Part shown: in pieces, positions 56,264 to 64,000 of the stretch
How the letters are laid out: each line of letters starts with the position of its first letter
How positions within the stretch are numbered: position 1 is the first letter of the stretch
NCBI RefSeq assembly: GCF_022440845.1
Contig: NZ_JAKNTO010000001.1
Coordinates: forward strand, 2,294,001-2,358,000
Direction: 5' to 3'
DNA length: 64,000 bases
From: Ruminococcus sp. OA3
GTDB lineage: Bacteria > Bacillota > Clostridia > Lachnospirales > Lachnospiraceae
Position numbers and translations under genes: made by a program
The notes under the pieces: model-generated
Databases searched by the model: none
What the model was told of the DNA's origin: nothing
What the model saw: only the letters and a program-made list of their open reading frames with translations

Positions 56264-58822
56264 ATGCAAAATAAACGGGGAAAAGGTAAATATATCGTGC
56301 TTGCTCTCGGCAATATGGTTATCGTGGCCTGTATATTGATCCTTTATGCCAGCTACGCCAAAGATGTGCGGGGCGATAATGCGGCGGCGGCACGGGAATC
56401 CTTTACAGCGGCTGTGGAATCTACTGCCCAGTTATCTTACGGATATATGAGCAGCCTGCAGAATGAATGTGACAGCTGGGCATCCTATTTGGAGAACCAC
56501 GATTATTCAATGAAAGAAGCTATTGAGTATCTGAATGAAGTTAATATTAATGCGGATTTTTCTGTAAATATCTTATATTATGACACATTGACTGGATTGT
56601 CTACAAATCCGGAAAATGAAGGTGACAAAGTCGACTATTCCCAGCTCACAGAGGCATTTTCCTATATTCTCCCCAAGATGGTCAACGGCACCCGGGGAGA
56701 AGGAACCATCTATATTTCTTCAACATATGTCAATCCACTGGACAGGGTCAAGAGTGTGGGATTTTGCAGTCTGCTTACGATAAAAGATGAAAATGAAAAA
56801 CCTGCAAAAGCAATACTTGTAAAGACGGTCCCTGTAGAGGTGTTGGGTTCCCAGTGGATATTTCCTGGAGCATACCGTGAGGCAGAGGTTTCTTTAATTG
56901 ATATCAATGGGCGGTATATCATTCAATCGGCTTCAATGGGAAGTGATACTTTCTGGAGCTTTATCAAAAAGTACAATGATTTGTCCTATATAGATATAGG
57001 TGATTTCCAGAGTTCCTTCCAGAAAAAGGACCATTGCCTGGTGGAACTGGCGGATCAGGCTGGGAAAGCGGCTTATTATGTCAGTGCCCAGATAAAAAAC
57101 ACACCGAATTGTACGTTTGTAGGCTATATTTCGGCTGACAAGGTGATTGCAGCGGAATCTGGCTGGCATGTGTTTTTTTATGCATCCATCGGTTTTATCC
57201 TGCTGCTTCTATTAGATGGAAGTTATATTCTGTCCATTAACAGGCAGCTCAGGAAAAGTGTGGAGGAAACCCGAAACGCAAATCTTGCAAAAACACAATT
57301 TCTTTCGGCGATGTCCCATGATATCCGCACACCGATGAATGCGATCATCGGGATAACCGAGATCGCAATGAAAGATACGGATAACAGCGTCCGGGTGTTG
57401 GACTGTTTAAAAAAGATAGCATTGTCCAGCAGTCATCTGCTCACGCTGGTCAACGATGTACTGGATATTTCTCAGGTCGAGAGTGGTAAGTTGATATTAC
57501 ACCCGGTTGTGTTCTCTCTTTCTGAATGCAGTATGAATCTTTTAAATATCGTAAAATCCGAAATCAAGGATAAAAGACTGGCATTTAACGTATATCTGCA
57601 CCATCTGGAACACGAATATTTGTATGCAGATGAGCTGCGGATGAACCAGATATTTATCAATCTTCTTACCAATGCCGTTAAGTATACGGATCCGGATGGA
57701 AAAGTTGTCTTAGATTTTTTGGAGACACAGCTGCCTGACAACTGTGGGAAAGTGATGCTGACGTATACCGTTTTGGATACAGGAATCGGTATGTCAAGAG
57801 AATTTATGAAAAATATGTATCAGACCTTTACCCGGGCGGCAGATTCTCGTATTGATAAAGTCATAGGCTCCGGCCTGGGGCTGGCGATCACAAAACAGAT
57901 GGTTGATTTGATGGACGGTACTATCGAATGTGAAAGTGAACTGGGGAAAGGAACTAAATTTACCGTTACGTTGCCGCTTCAGACTGCAGAAAAAACAAAT
58001 GATTACATGCTGCCGCCGTTACGGATATTATTGGTAGATGAAGATGATATATTCCTTGATACCACAGCGGCCACACTCGTTTCTATGGGGGCGACGGTTG
58101 ATAAGGCGAATCAAGGACATACAGCGATTAAAATGGCTGCGGCAAAACATTACCCGATTATAATCGTGAGCTTTCATATGCTGGAAATAGATTATATCCA
58201 GACAATACGAGCGCTTCAGCCCGGGACCGGTGATGAGGCTACGGTTTTATTGATCAGCGCATATGATTGGGATGGAATGGAGGATACAGCCAAGGCAGCG
58301 GGGGCAGATGGTTTTATCAGCAAGCTGATGTTTAGATCTGTAATCTATAAAAAGTTCAATCAGTTTCTACATCCTAGAGAAATAGAAATAGAGGTTTCCG
58401 ATGACACTGCGGATGACTTACAGGGGTTACATCTGCTGGTTGCAGAAGATAATGACCTTAATTGGGAGATCATAGAAGAATTACTGAAATTTTATGAGAT
58501 CGACGCAACCAGAGCAGAGAATGGACAAGTTTGTGTTGATACTCTGAATCGGGCTGAAACGGGTACTTATGACGCTGTTTTGATGGATATTCAGATGCCT
58601 GTTATGAATGGCCGTGAAGCTTCCATGGGGATTCGGTCTCTTCAGGATAAGGAAAAGCAGAATATTCCGATTATCGCCATGACTGCGGATGCTTTTGCAG
58701 AGGACATAAGGGCCTGTCTGGAAGCCGGTATGAACGGTCATGTAGCCAAGCCGATTGATATGAAGAGACTTTTCAGGGAACTAAGGAACGTTGGGCTTGC
58801 CAACGAAAGGGGAAGGCGATGA
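56264..58822 (+). CDS. Membrane hybrid histidine kinase coupled to a binding protein
   Basis: An 852-residue hybrid kinase. The first membrane helix (about 10-32), an extracytoplasmic Cache-like sensor (about 33-300), a second helix (about 303-325) and HisKA with H352 (MSHDIRTP) are followed by an ATPase domain. The first receiver (about 585-705) has Ser636 where the acceptor Asp should be, so it cannot be phosphorylated normally. The second receiver is intact, with D775 in [15 protein letters not shown] 56264 has GGGGGA about 7 bases upstream. The stop overlaps the start of a solute-binding lipoprotein gene (ATGA). No PAS domain is seen. Confidence 0.9.
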   Translation: MQNKRGKGKYIVLALGNMVIVACILILYASYAKDVRGDNAAAARESFTAAVESTAQLSYGYMSSLQNECDSWASYLENHDYSMKEAIEYLNEVNINADFSVNILYYDTLTGLSTNPENEGDKVDYSQLTEAFSYILPKMVNGTRGEGTIYISSTYVNPLDRVKSVGFCSLLTIKDENEKPAKAILVKTVPVEVLGSQWIFPGAYREAEVSLIDINGRYIIQSASMGSDTFWSFIKKYNDLSYIDIGDFQSSFQKKDHCLVELADQAGKAAYYVSAQIKNTPNCTFVGYISADKVIAAESGWHVFFYASIGFILLLLLDGSYILSINRQLRKSVEETRNANLAKTQFLSAMSHDIRTPMNAIIGITEIAMKDTDNSVRVLDCLKKIALSSSHLLTLVNDVLDISQVESGKLILHPVVFSLSECSMNLLNIVKSEIKDKRLAFNVYLHHLEHEYLYADELRMNQIFINLLTNAVKYTDPDGKVVLDFLETQLPDNCGKVMLTYTVLDTGIGMSREFMKNMYQTFTRAADSRIDKVIGSGLGLAITKQMVDLMDGTIECESELGKGTKFTVTLPLQTAEKTNDYMLPPLRILLVDEDDIFLDTTAATLVSMGATVDKANQGHTAIKMAAAKHYPIIIVSFHMLEIDYIQTIRALQPGTGDEATVLLISAYDWDGMEDTAKAAGADGFISKLMFRSVIYKKFNQFLHPREIEIEVSDDTADDLQGLHLLVAEDNDLNWEIIEELLKFYEIDATRAENGQVCVDTLNRAETGTYDAVLMDIQMPVMNGREASMGIRSLQDKEKQNIPIIAMTADAFAEDIRACLEAGMNGHVAKPIDMKRLFRELRNVGLANERGRR

Positions 58823-60390
58823 TGATGAGTATGAAACGGGTATTAACCATTCTGCTGGTATTAATGGCGGCTGTCTCCATATTTGCCGGATGCAGTAAAA
58901 GCTCCCAGACAGACAGCAAGGACGCCAAGGTCCTGTACCATGCTTATTATTCTGAACCATATGTGACACTGGATCCAAGTACAGAGCAGTCCAACGGAGT
59001 CAAAATTCTTTATAATGTATATGAAACCCTGACACACTATGATGACCAGTCCGGCGAGGTCAAGCCTGAGCTTGCCACCGAGTGGTCATCCAATGCCGAT
59101 GCTACGGAATGGGTTTTCAAGCTGAGGGATGACGTTTCTTTCCATGACGGAGAAAAAATGAATGCGGAAGCGGTGAAGAAATCAATCGACCGGACGATTG
59201 CCCTCGGCAAGGGTGCTGCATATATCTGGGACAGCGTGGAGTCTGTTGAAGTGACTGGGGAATATGAAGTCACTTTTCACCTTAGTTATAGTGCATCTGT
59301 CCCGCTCATTGCATCGGCGGGATACGGTGCTTATATCATGAGTCCAAATGTGATTGACAAGGATTTGGAATGGTTTAATGAAGGAAACGACGGCGGGAGT
59401 GGCCCTTATACCATTTCTGCAATCTCAGCGCGAGCGGTGACTCTGTCAGCGTATGAGAACTACCGGGGCGGCTGGAAGGATCAGCAGTATAAAAATATTT
59501 ATATCCAGGAAGTGTCTGACTCAAGCATCCGCCGTGAACTTCTGGAGACGGGAGAAGCCCAGCTTGCGTCTGACCTGACACAGGAAGATTTGTCTGCATT
59601 AAGCAAAGAGGATGGATTAACTGTTGTGCCTGCAGATTCATTCACAAATATAATCCTGATGCTGAATACAAAAAGCGAACCTTGTTCCAATGCAGACTTT
59701 CGAAAAGCATTGGCATATGCTTTCCCGTATGAAGAAACAGTCCATGATGTTTTGAAGGATAATGCCGCGCAATCCCGCGGTATGGTACCAACAGGGCTAT
59801 GGGGACACAGTGATGATTTGATGCAGTATAGCTGCGACTTGGAAAAGGCGGGAGAGTATCTGGAGAAATCAGGTTTCGTAAATGTGACTGTGACTATTTC
59901 TTATATGGGAAGCGATGTTGCATATAGTGAGATGCTTCAGGTATATAAGGAGAATCTTACTCAAATTGGAGTAAATTTAAAACTTTTAAATATGGACTGG
60001 GATGCCCAGATGGCTCTTGCAAAGAGTTCTGACCCGGATGACTGCCAGGATATTATGCTGATGAAATGGTGGCCGGATTATGCGGATCCTGCCGGGTGGT
60101 TTACCCCCCTGCTGATGAACAACAAGGATTCGGCAGGATACAATTTCTGCTACCTGGATGATGATGTTTTTGGTGAGGAGAATCGAGAAGCCGTCAGGCT
60201 GACAGCCACAGATAAGGGCGCCGCGGAAGAACTCTATATTCAGATGCAGGAAAAAATCTTAGACGAATGTTATATGATTTTTGCTTATAACACAATGCAG
60301 TATTATGTTATAAGCAATACAATCAGCGGTGTTTATGAGAACCCGGCCTATCAAACCTGCATTTATTATTATGAAATTACGACAAACTGA
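58819..60390 (+). CDS. Orphan family-5 peptide-type binding lipoprotein
   Basis: A 523-residue extracellular solute-binding protein of the oligopeptide/nickel (family 5) type, with lipobox FAGC (C25). It contains the usual ATEWVFKLRDDVSFHDGEKM segment. ATG 58819 overlaps the stop of the upstream kinase, so the two are translationally coupled; AAAGGGG lies upstream, and further ATGs at 58822, 58825 and 58831 are possible starts. No ABC permease or ATPase is adjacent. It mirrors the family-1 binding protein at the other end of the island. I infer a sensory role for the kinase. The ligand may be a peptide or a metal chelate. Confidence 0.85.
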   Translation: MMMSMKRVLTILLVLMAAVSIFAGCSKSSQTDSKDAKVLYHAYYSEPYVTLDPSTEQSNGVKILYNVYETLTHYDDQSGEVKPELATEWSSNADATEWVFKLRDDVSFHDGEKMNAEAVKKSIDRTIALGKGAAYIWDSVESVEVTGEYEVTFHLSYSASVPLIASAGYGAYIMSPNVIDKDLEWFNEGNDGGSGPYTISAISARAVTLSAYENYRGGWKDQQYKNIYIQEVSDSSIRRELLETGEAQLASDLTQEDLSALSKEDGLTVVPADSFTNIILMLNTKSEPCSNADFRKALAYAFPYEETVHDVLKDNAAQSRGMVPTGLWGHSDDLMQYSCDLEKAGEYLEKSGFVNVTVTISYMGSDVAYSEMLQVYKENLTQIGVNLKLLNMDWDAQMALAKSSDPDDCQDIMLMKWWPDYADPAGWFTPLLMNNKDSAGYNFCYLDDDVFGEENREAVRLTATDKGAAEELYIQMQEKILDECYMIFAYNTMQYYVISNTISGVYENPAYQTCIYYYEITTN

Positions 60391-60410
60391 TAATTAGAGT
60401 TTGCAGTAAG

Positions 60411-60441
60411 AACCTCGATTATTTTTCTGATCGGAGGTTTT
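60411..60441 (+). terminator. Terminator at the end of the island
   Basis: AACCTCGAT pairs with ATCGGAGGTT (one bulged G) around a T-rich loop, followed by a short TTTT tail. Moderate strength. It lies 20 bases after the binding-protein stop. Confidence 0.6.
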
Positions 60442-60494
60442 GCAGCCTGACTGGGAGTTGTCCACGATCAGATGTTTACACCGGAAATTCTATC

Positions 60495-60550
60495 TTGACA
60501 AATAAACTGAAAACTGATATATTTATAACAGCGTTATGAAACAGTGTTAT
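60495..60550 (+). promoter_or_regulatory. TetR gene promoter with candidate operators
   Basis: TTGACA (60495-60500), a 17-base spacer and TATATT (60518-60523) form a strong promoter. Just downstream, two near-identical 11-base sites, AACAGCGTTAT (60527-60537) and AACAGTGTTAT (60540-60550), each contain a short dyad (AAC/GTT). They are spaced 13 bases apart and placed where a repressor would block transcription, so self-regulation by the TetR protein is likely. Confidence 0.6.
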
Positions 60551-60573
60551 TTATCGGGAGAGGAGGCGATTTC

Positions 60574-61200
60574 ATGGCAAAACAGATAGAAGGAGTCTAC
60601 GAGCAGCTGCTCGAATGCGCAAAGCATGAATTTTTGGTAAAAGGCTTTAAGGATGCCTCACTGCGGACGATTGCAGCAAACGCAGGCACCAGTACCAATT
60701 CCATCTACGTCCGTTTTCAGGATAAGGAAGGGCTGTTTGAAGCCATCGTTGAGCCTGTCGTATCGGGCGTGCTTCAGTTGTTCTGTGAGATTCAGGAGAC
60801 ATTTCATGAATTTGAGCCGGAGATACAGAAAGCGCGGGTCAATGAATACAGCTTTAAGGAAATGGACCGGTTTCTGGATTATATATATGGGAATCTGGAT
60901 GAGTTCCGCCTGCTGCTGGATGCGTCCCATGGCACGAGATTTCAGAATTTCGTAGATGAACTGACACGCGTTGAAGTGGAGTACACCTACAAATACATGG
61001 AGGTGGCCGGATATATGAGTGCTGAGGACGGTGAGGTGACCGGTGAGTTTTTACACATGGTGACAACCGCGTATTTCGAGGGGGTATTCGAAGTCGTCCG
61101 GCATGGGATGGACCGGGGATCAGCCGGCAGATACGTGCGTATGCTGGAGCGATACCATGCGGCGGGGTTCGATACCTTTTTTATCCGGGATAATAAGTAA
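60574..61200 (+). CDS. TetR/AcrR family regulator
   Basis: A 208-residue transcription regulator. The N-terminal helix-turn-helix domain (about 5-60) shows the family pattern AKHEFLVKGFKDASLRTIAANAGTS and IYVRFQDKEGLFEAI. The C-terminal ligand-binding domain is variable, as usual. ATG 60574 has GGAGAGGAGG about 7-8 bases upstream; an earlier frame start at 60544 would lie within the operators. It is followed by an ABC exporter pair, so it most likely represses them and is relieved by an exported compound. Confidence 0.88.
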   Translation: MAKQIEGVYEQLLECAKHEFLVKGFKDASLRTIAANAGTSTNSIYVRFQDKEGLFEAIVEPVVSGVLQLFCEIQETFHEFEPEIQKARVNEYSFKEMDRFLDYIYGNLDEFRLLLDASHGTRFQNFVDELTRVEVEYTYKYMEVAGYMSAEDGEVTGEFLHMVTTAYFEGVFEVVRHGMDRGSAGRYVRMLERYHAAGFDTFFIRDNK

Positions 61201-61262
61201 AACAAGTCAGCGAGGCTGTGGTGTCCATTTATGGGATGAAACAGCCTTAAAATAAAAATAAT

Positions 61263-61280
61263 GGTTAGTAAAAACTAACC
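61263..61280. promoter_or_regulatory. Dyad before the ABC exporter gene
   Basis: A perfect GGTTAGT-AAAA-ACTAACC palindrome lies just upstream of the ribosome site of the first exporter gene. It could be the operator for the TetR protein or an RNA hairpin limiting translation. It differs from the sites before the TetR gene itself. Confidence 0.5.
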
Positions 61281-61296
61281 AAAAAGGAGGCAAAGC

Positions 61297-63039
61297 ATGA
61301 AACAACAAAGTCCATTGCTCCGAATATGGGAGCTGGGAGAATCTGAACATGGCAGGCTGAGACTGGCCATTGTGCTGCCGGCTGCCGGAGTCCTGGGAGG
61401 CCTTGTGCCGTTTTTTGCAGCAGCACAGATTATTATTGCCCTGGTACATGGAGAAACCCGGATCAGTATTTACCTGATGTGGTGCGGGCTTGCACTGACA
61501 GGCTCTGTGATGAAAACGCTGCTGTATAATCTGGCGCTGGCAGTGTCACACAAAGCGACCTTCTCTATTTTGAAAGAAATCCGCAGGAAGATCCTTGCCA
61601 AACTTCCGAGGATGCCCCTTGGAACCATTGTGGATACTTCCAGCGGGAGGATGAAGCAGATCATCGTGGATCAGGTGGACAGTATGGAGACAACACTTGC
61701 CCACCTTCTGCCGGAAATGACGTCCAATCTGCTGGCACCGGTCTGCATCATTATCTATCTGCTTATATCAGACTGGCGCATGGCGCTTCTCTCACTGGTT
61801 TCAATCCCTGCAGGAATGTTTTTCATGATGCTGGTCATGGGCGGATATGGGAAGGATTATGAGGGAGCAGTCATGGCAACCCGGGAAATGAATGAAACAA
61901 TTGTGGAGTATATCGGTGGCATTGAAGTTATCAAGGCATTTAATCAGGGACAGACGTCTTATGGAAAATTTGCAGACCGTGTAAAAGCAAATGCTGCTTA
62001 TTATTATAATTGGATGAAAAAATGCCAGTTTAAGATGTCTCTCGCATATGCCATTGCCCCGGCTACACTGGTTACCGTACTCCCGGCAGGATGGCTTATG
62101 TACCGCGGAGGCAGCCTCCCTGCGGAAACCTTTGTGATCACCATTGTATTGTCACTCTGCATCGTAGGTCCGCTGATCAAGGCCATGAGCTTTACAGACA
62201 GTCTCGCAAAAATCGGGACAATCGTCGGTTCAGTAGATGAGATTCTGAAGGGTGAGGAGCAGAAACACCGTGAAATACCCGCAGAGTTAGGGCGGATGGA
62301 CATCGAGCTTGAGCATGTATCTTTTGGATATCATTCTGGGCAGGAGATTCTCCATGATGTCAGTCTCACAATCCCGGCAGGGACGATGACGGCTCTCGTG
62401 GGTCCGTCCGGGAGCGGAAAGTCCACCATTGCCAAGCTGATTGGTGGTTTCTGGGATGTGGACAGCGGAAAGATTCTTCTTGGTGGTGTGGAGGAAAAGG
62501 AGATACCGCTGACACAGCTGTATGAGCAGATTGCTTTTGTCTCCCAGGATAATTATCTGTTTGACGATACCATACGGGAGAATATAAGAATGGGAAGAAT
62601 ATCAGCATCAGATACGGAAGTGGAAGAAGTGGCAAAAGCTGCGGGCTGCGATACGTTCATCCTTGGACTCGAAAACGGATATGATACTAAAGTGGGGGGC
62701 GGCGGTGCGCATCTTTCCGGCGGGGAGAGGCAGCGCATCGCGATTGCGAGGGCAATGCTTAAAAATGCTCCTGTTATTATCCTTGACGAGGCCACAGCAT
62801 ATATAGACCCCGAGAATGAGGCCATTGTTCAGAAAGCGGTGGCCAAACTGATTCAGGGAAAGACAGTCATCGTGATCGCACACAGGCTGTCTACGATTAC
62901 GGACGCGGATCAGATTGTGGTTGTGAAGGACGGCAGGATCAAAGATGTGGGTACGCATGAAAGACTCAGGAAAGACAGCCTGCTGTATGAATCTATGTGG
63001 CAGGCACATATGGGGGTAAAGGATGGTGATGTGGCATGA
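61297..63039 (+). CDS. ABC exporter, fused membrane and ATPase domains (first half)
   Basis: A 580-residue half-transporter. A six-helix membrane domain (about 15-300) is followed by an ATPase domain (about 325-565) with Walker A GPSGSGKST (near 368-376), the ABC signature LSGGERQR, and Walker B VIILDEATAYID. AAAGGAGG lies about 6 bases before ATG 61297. It overlaps the next gene (ATGA), so the two should form a heterodimeric exporter of the MdlAB/multidrug type. The substrate is unknown; control by the upstream TetR protein suggests a toxic or signalling compound. Confidence 0.92.
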   Translation: MKQQSPLLRIWELGESEHGRLRLAIVLPAAGVLGGLVPFFAAAQIIIALVHGETRISIYLMWCGLALTGSVMKTLLYNLALAVSHKATFSILKEIRRKILAKLPRMPLGTIVDTSSGRMKQIIVDQVDSMETTLAHLLPEMTSNLLAPVCIIIYLLISDWRMALLSLVSIPAGMFFMMLVMGGYGKDYEGAVMATREMNETIVEYIGGIEVIKAFNQGQTSYGKFADRVKANAAYYYNWMKKCQFKMSLAYAIAPATLVTVLPAGWLMYRGGSLPAETFVITIVLSLCIVGPLIKAMSFTDSLAKIGTIVGSVDEILKGEEQKHREIPAELGRMDIELEHVSFGYHSGQEILHDVSLTIPAGTMTALVGPSGSGKSTIAKLIGGFWDVDSGKILLGGVEEKEIPLTQLYEQIAFVSQDNYLFDDTIRENIRMGRISASDTEVEEVAKAAGCDTFILGLENGYDTKVGGGGAHLSGGERQRIAIARAMLKNAPVIILDEATAYIDPENEAIVQKAVAKLIQGKTVIVIAHRLSTITDADQIVVVKDGRIKDVGTHERLRKDSLLYESMWQAHMGVKDGDVA

Positions 63040-64000
63040 TTAACGCGTTGAAGAAAATCTGGCAGTTTGCCGGGAAAGAACGGAAAAATATCAACAAATC
63101 AGTAGCCTTGTGTTTTTTGGAAGCGGTTTTTAAAATGTTTCAGATTGGAGCCATATACTTTGTCCTGCTGGCACTGACCGATGGGGACAACGGAACCCGT
63201 CCTGCATGGACGGCACTTCTTCTTGTACTGGTCAGCATCCTGGGAAATGCAGTCACGAAAAACTTTTCACAGCTTCAGCAGACACATGCCGGTTATTTTA
63301 TGGTGGCGAACAAGCGTATCAGGATAGGCAATCAGCTGAAAAGCGTGCCAATGGGATACTTTAACGACAACAGCCTTGGTGAGATAACCGGTGTTACTAC
63401 AACGGTTCTTGAAAATGTAGAGACCATTGCCCCCATGGTGCTGGTGGGTATGCTGGGCGGTTTCGTTAATTCTATGGTGTTTACCGTCATGATCCTTGCT
63501 TTCGACTGGCGGATCGGGCTGATTGTTGCAGCAGGGACTATACTATATCTGCTGATAACATCGTCGATGGAAAAAAAGTCCGCCCTGGTTGCGCCGAGAC
63601 GCCAAAAGTCCGAAGCGGTACTGGTAGAGACCGTACTGGAGTATGTGCAGGGAATGAGCATTATCAAATCTTTTAATCTGACCGGAAAAGGGGATAAAAA
63701 AGTGCAGGATGCACTGGAATTTAACCGGAAAAGTAATCTGGATATGGAGCAGCTGTTTACCCCGTATGTGATCGCCCAGGGACTGACACTGCAGATATTC
63801 GGCATCGGTATGATACTGGGAGCCGTGCAGCTGTTTTTATCCGGAAGCATGCTTCTTGCCGACGCGCTGATGGTTGTTATCATGTCTTTTCTGGTCTTTG
63901 CCCAGATTGAGACTGCCGGCAGCGGAATGTCGCTGCTCAGGCTGGTCAGCAGTTCCATCGAGCATGCAAACCGAATGGATGATATTCCTCAGATGGATGA
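63036..64000 (+). CDS. ABC exporter second half, truncated by window edge
   Basis: The start of a second half-transporter, 321 residues visible. ATG 63036 overlaps the stop of the preceding gene. The visible part is the membrane domain (NINKSVALCFLEAVFKMFQI, then helices near 45-65, 130-165 and 245-285) with a conserved ETVLEYVQGMSIIKSFN segment typical of ABC exporter coupling regions. The ATPase domain should begin just at the right edge and continue outside. It is presumed to pair with the upstream protein. Confidence 0.88.
   Translation, partial: MINALKKIWQFAGKERKNINKSVALCFLEAVFKMFQIGAIYFVLLALTDGDNGTRPAWTALLLVLVSILGNAVTKNFSQLQQTHAGYFMVANKRIRIGNQLKSVPMGYFNDNSLGEITGVTTTVLENVETIAPMVLVGMLGGFVNSMVFTVMILAFDWRIGLIVAAGTILYLLITSSMEKKSALVAPRRQKSEAVLVETVLEYVQGMSIIKSFNLTGKGDKKVQDALEFNRKSNLDMEQLFTPYVIAQGLTLQIFGIGMILGAVQLFLSGSMLLADALMVVIMSFLVFAQIETAGSGMSLLRLVSSSIEHANRMDDIPQMD

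Overview
The window reads as a chromosomal segment of a Gram-positive anaerobe of the class Clostridia, most likely family Lachnospiraceae. Pointers are purine-rich Shine-Dalgarno sites before almost every gene, a SCIFF-peptide radical SAM maturase followed by a single-chain SecDF, recJ, apt and rel, an anaerobic HemZ-type radical SAM enzyme, and many multi-domain c-di-GMP and hybrid kinase proteins. Genus and species cannot be read from the sequence. No rRNA, tRNA, CRISPR array, transposase or phage gene was seen.

Region 1 (1-19.3 kb) is housekeeping. It holds scfB, secDF, recJ, apt and rel; a 102-bp tandem repeat; an MBL-fold hydrolase, hemZ and a small HD-GYP protein; and hisS-aspS behind a structured leader. 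A bidirectional terminator faces a CBS-domain/lipoprotein pair on the minus strand. A hairpin-repeat cluster then precedes a LUD-domain protein and argS.

Region 2 (19.5-26.4 kb) is a cell-envelope cluster: a transmembrane Ser/Thr kinase, a secreted acidic repeat protein, a cell-wall-binding-repeat amidase with a 78-residue higher-order repeat, and a fusion of a HAD phosphatase to a CPBP membrane protease.

Region 3 (26.6-38.4 kb) holds gltB-gltD, adenosine deaminase, two zinc-ribbon membrane proteins, and rpsB-tsf behind a structured leader.

Region 4 (38.4-60.4 kb) is the most unusual part, a 22-kb island made almost only of signal transduction genes. It opens with a 26-bp hairpin and a possible group II intron remnant. 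Next comes a complete potential relay: a solute-binding lipoprotein, a membrane hybrid histidine kinase, an HPt protein and a REC/HD-GYP/PAS/GGDEF protein. After it come a double-winged-helix GntR-type regulator, a diguanylate cyclase, a soluble GAF/PAS hybrid kinase, a 1608-residue CheB-CheR-PAS-kinase-receiver fusion, a second membrane hybrid kinase, and a second solute-binding lipoprotein translationally coupled to it. No ABC permease or ATPase accompanies either binding protein. I infer that they act as ligand sensors, as LuxP does for LuxQ, feeding phosphorelay and c-di-GMP outputs.

Region 5 (60.4-64 kb) is a TetR regulator with candidate operators followed by a heterodimeric ABC exporter pair. 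The second exporter gene runs off the right edge.
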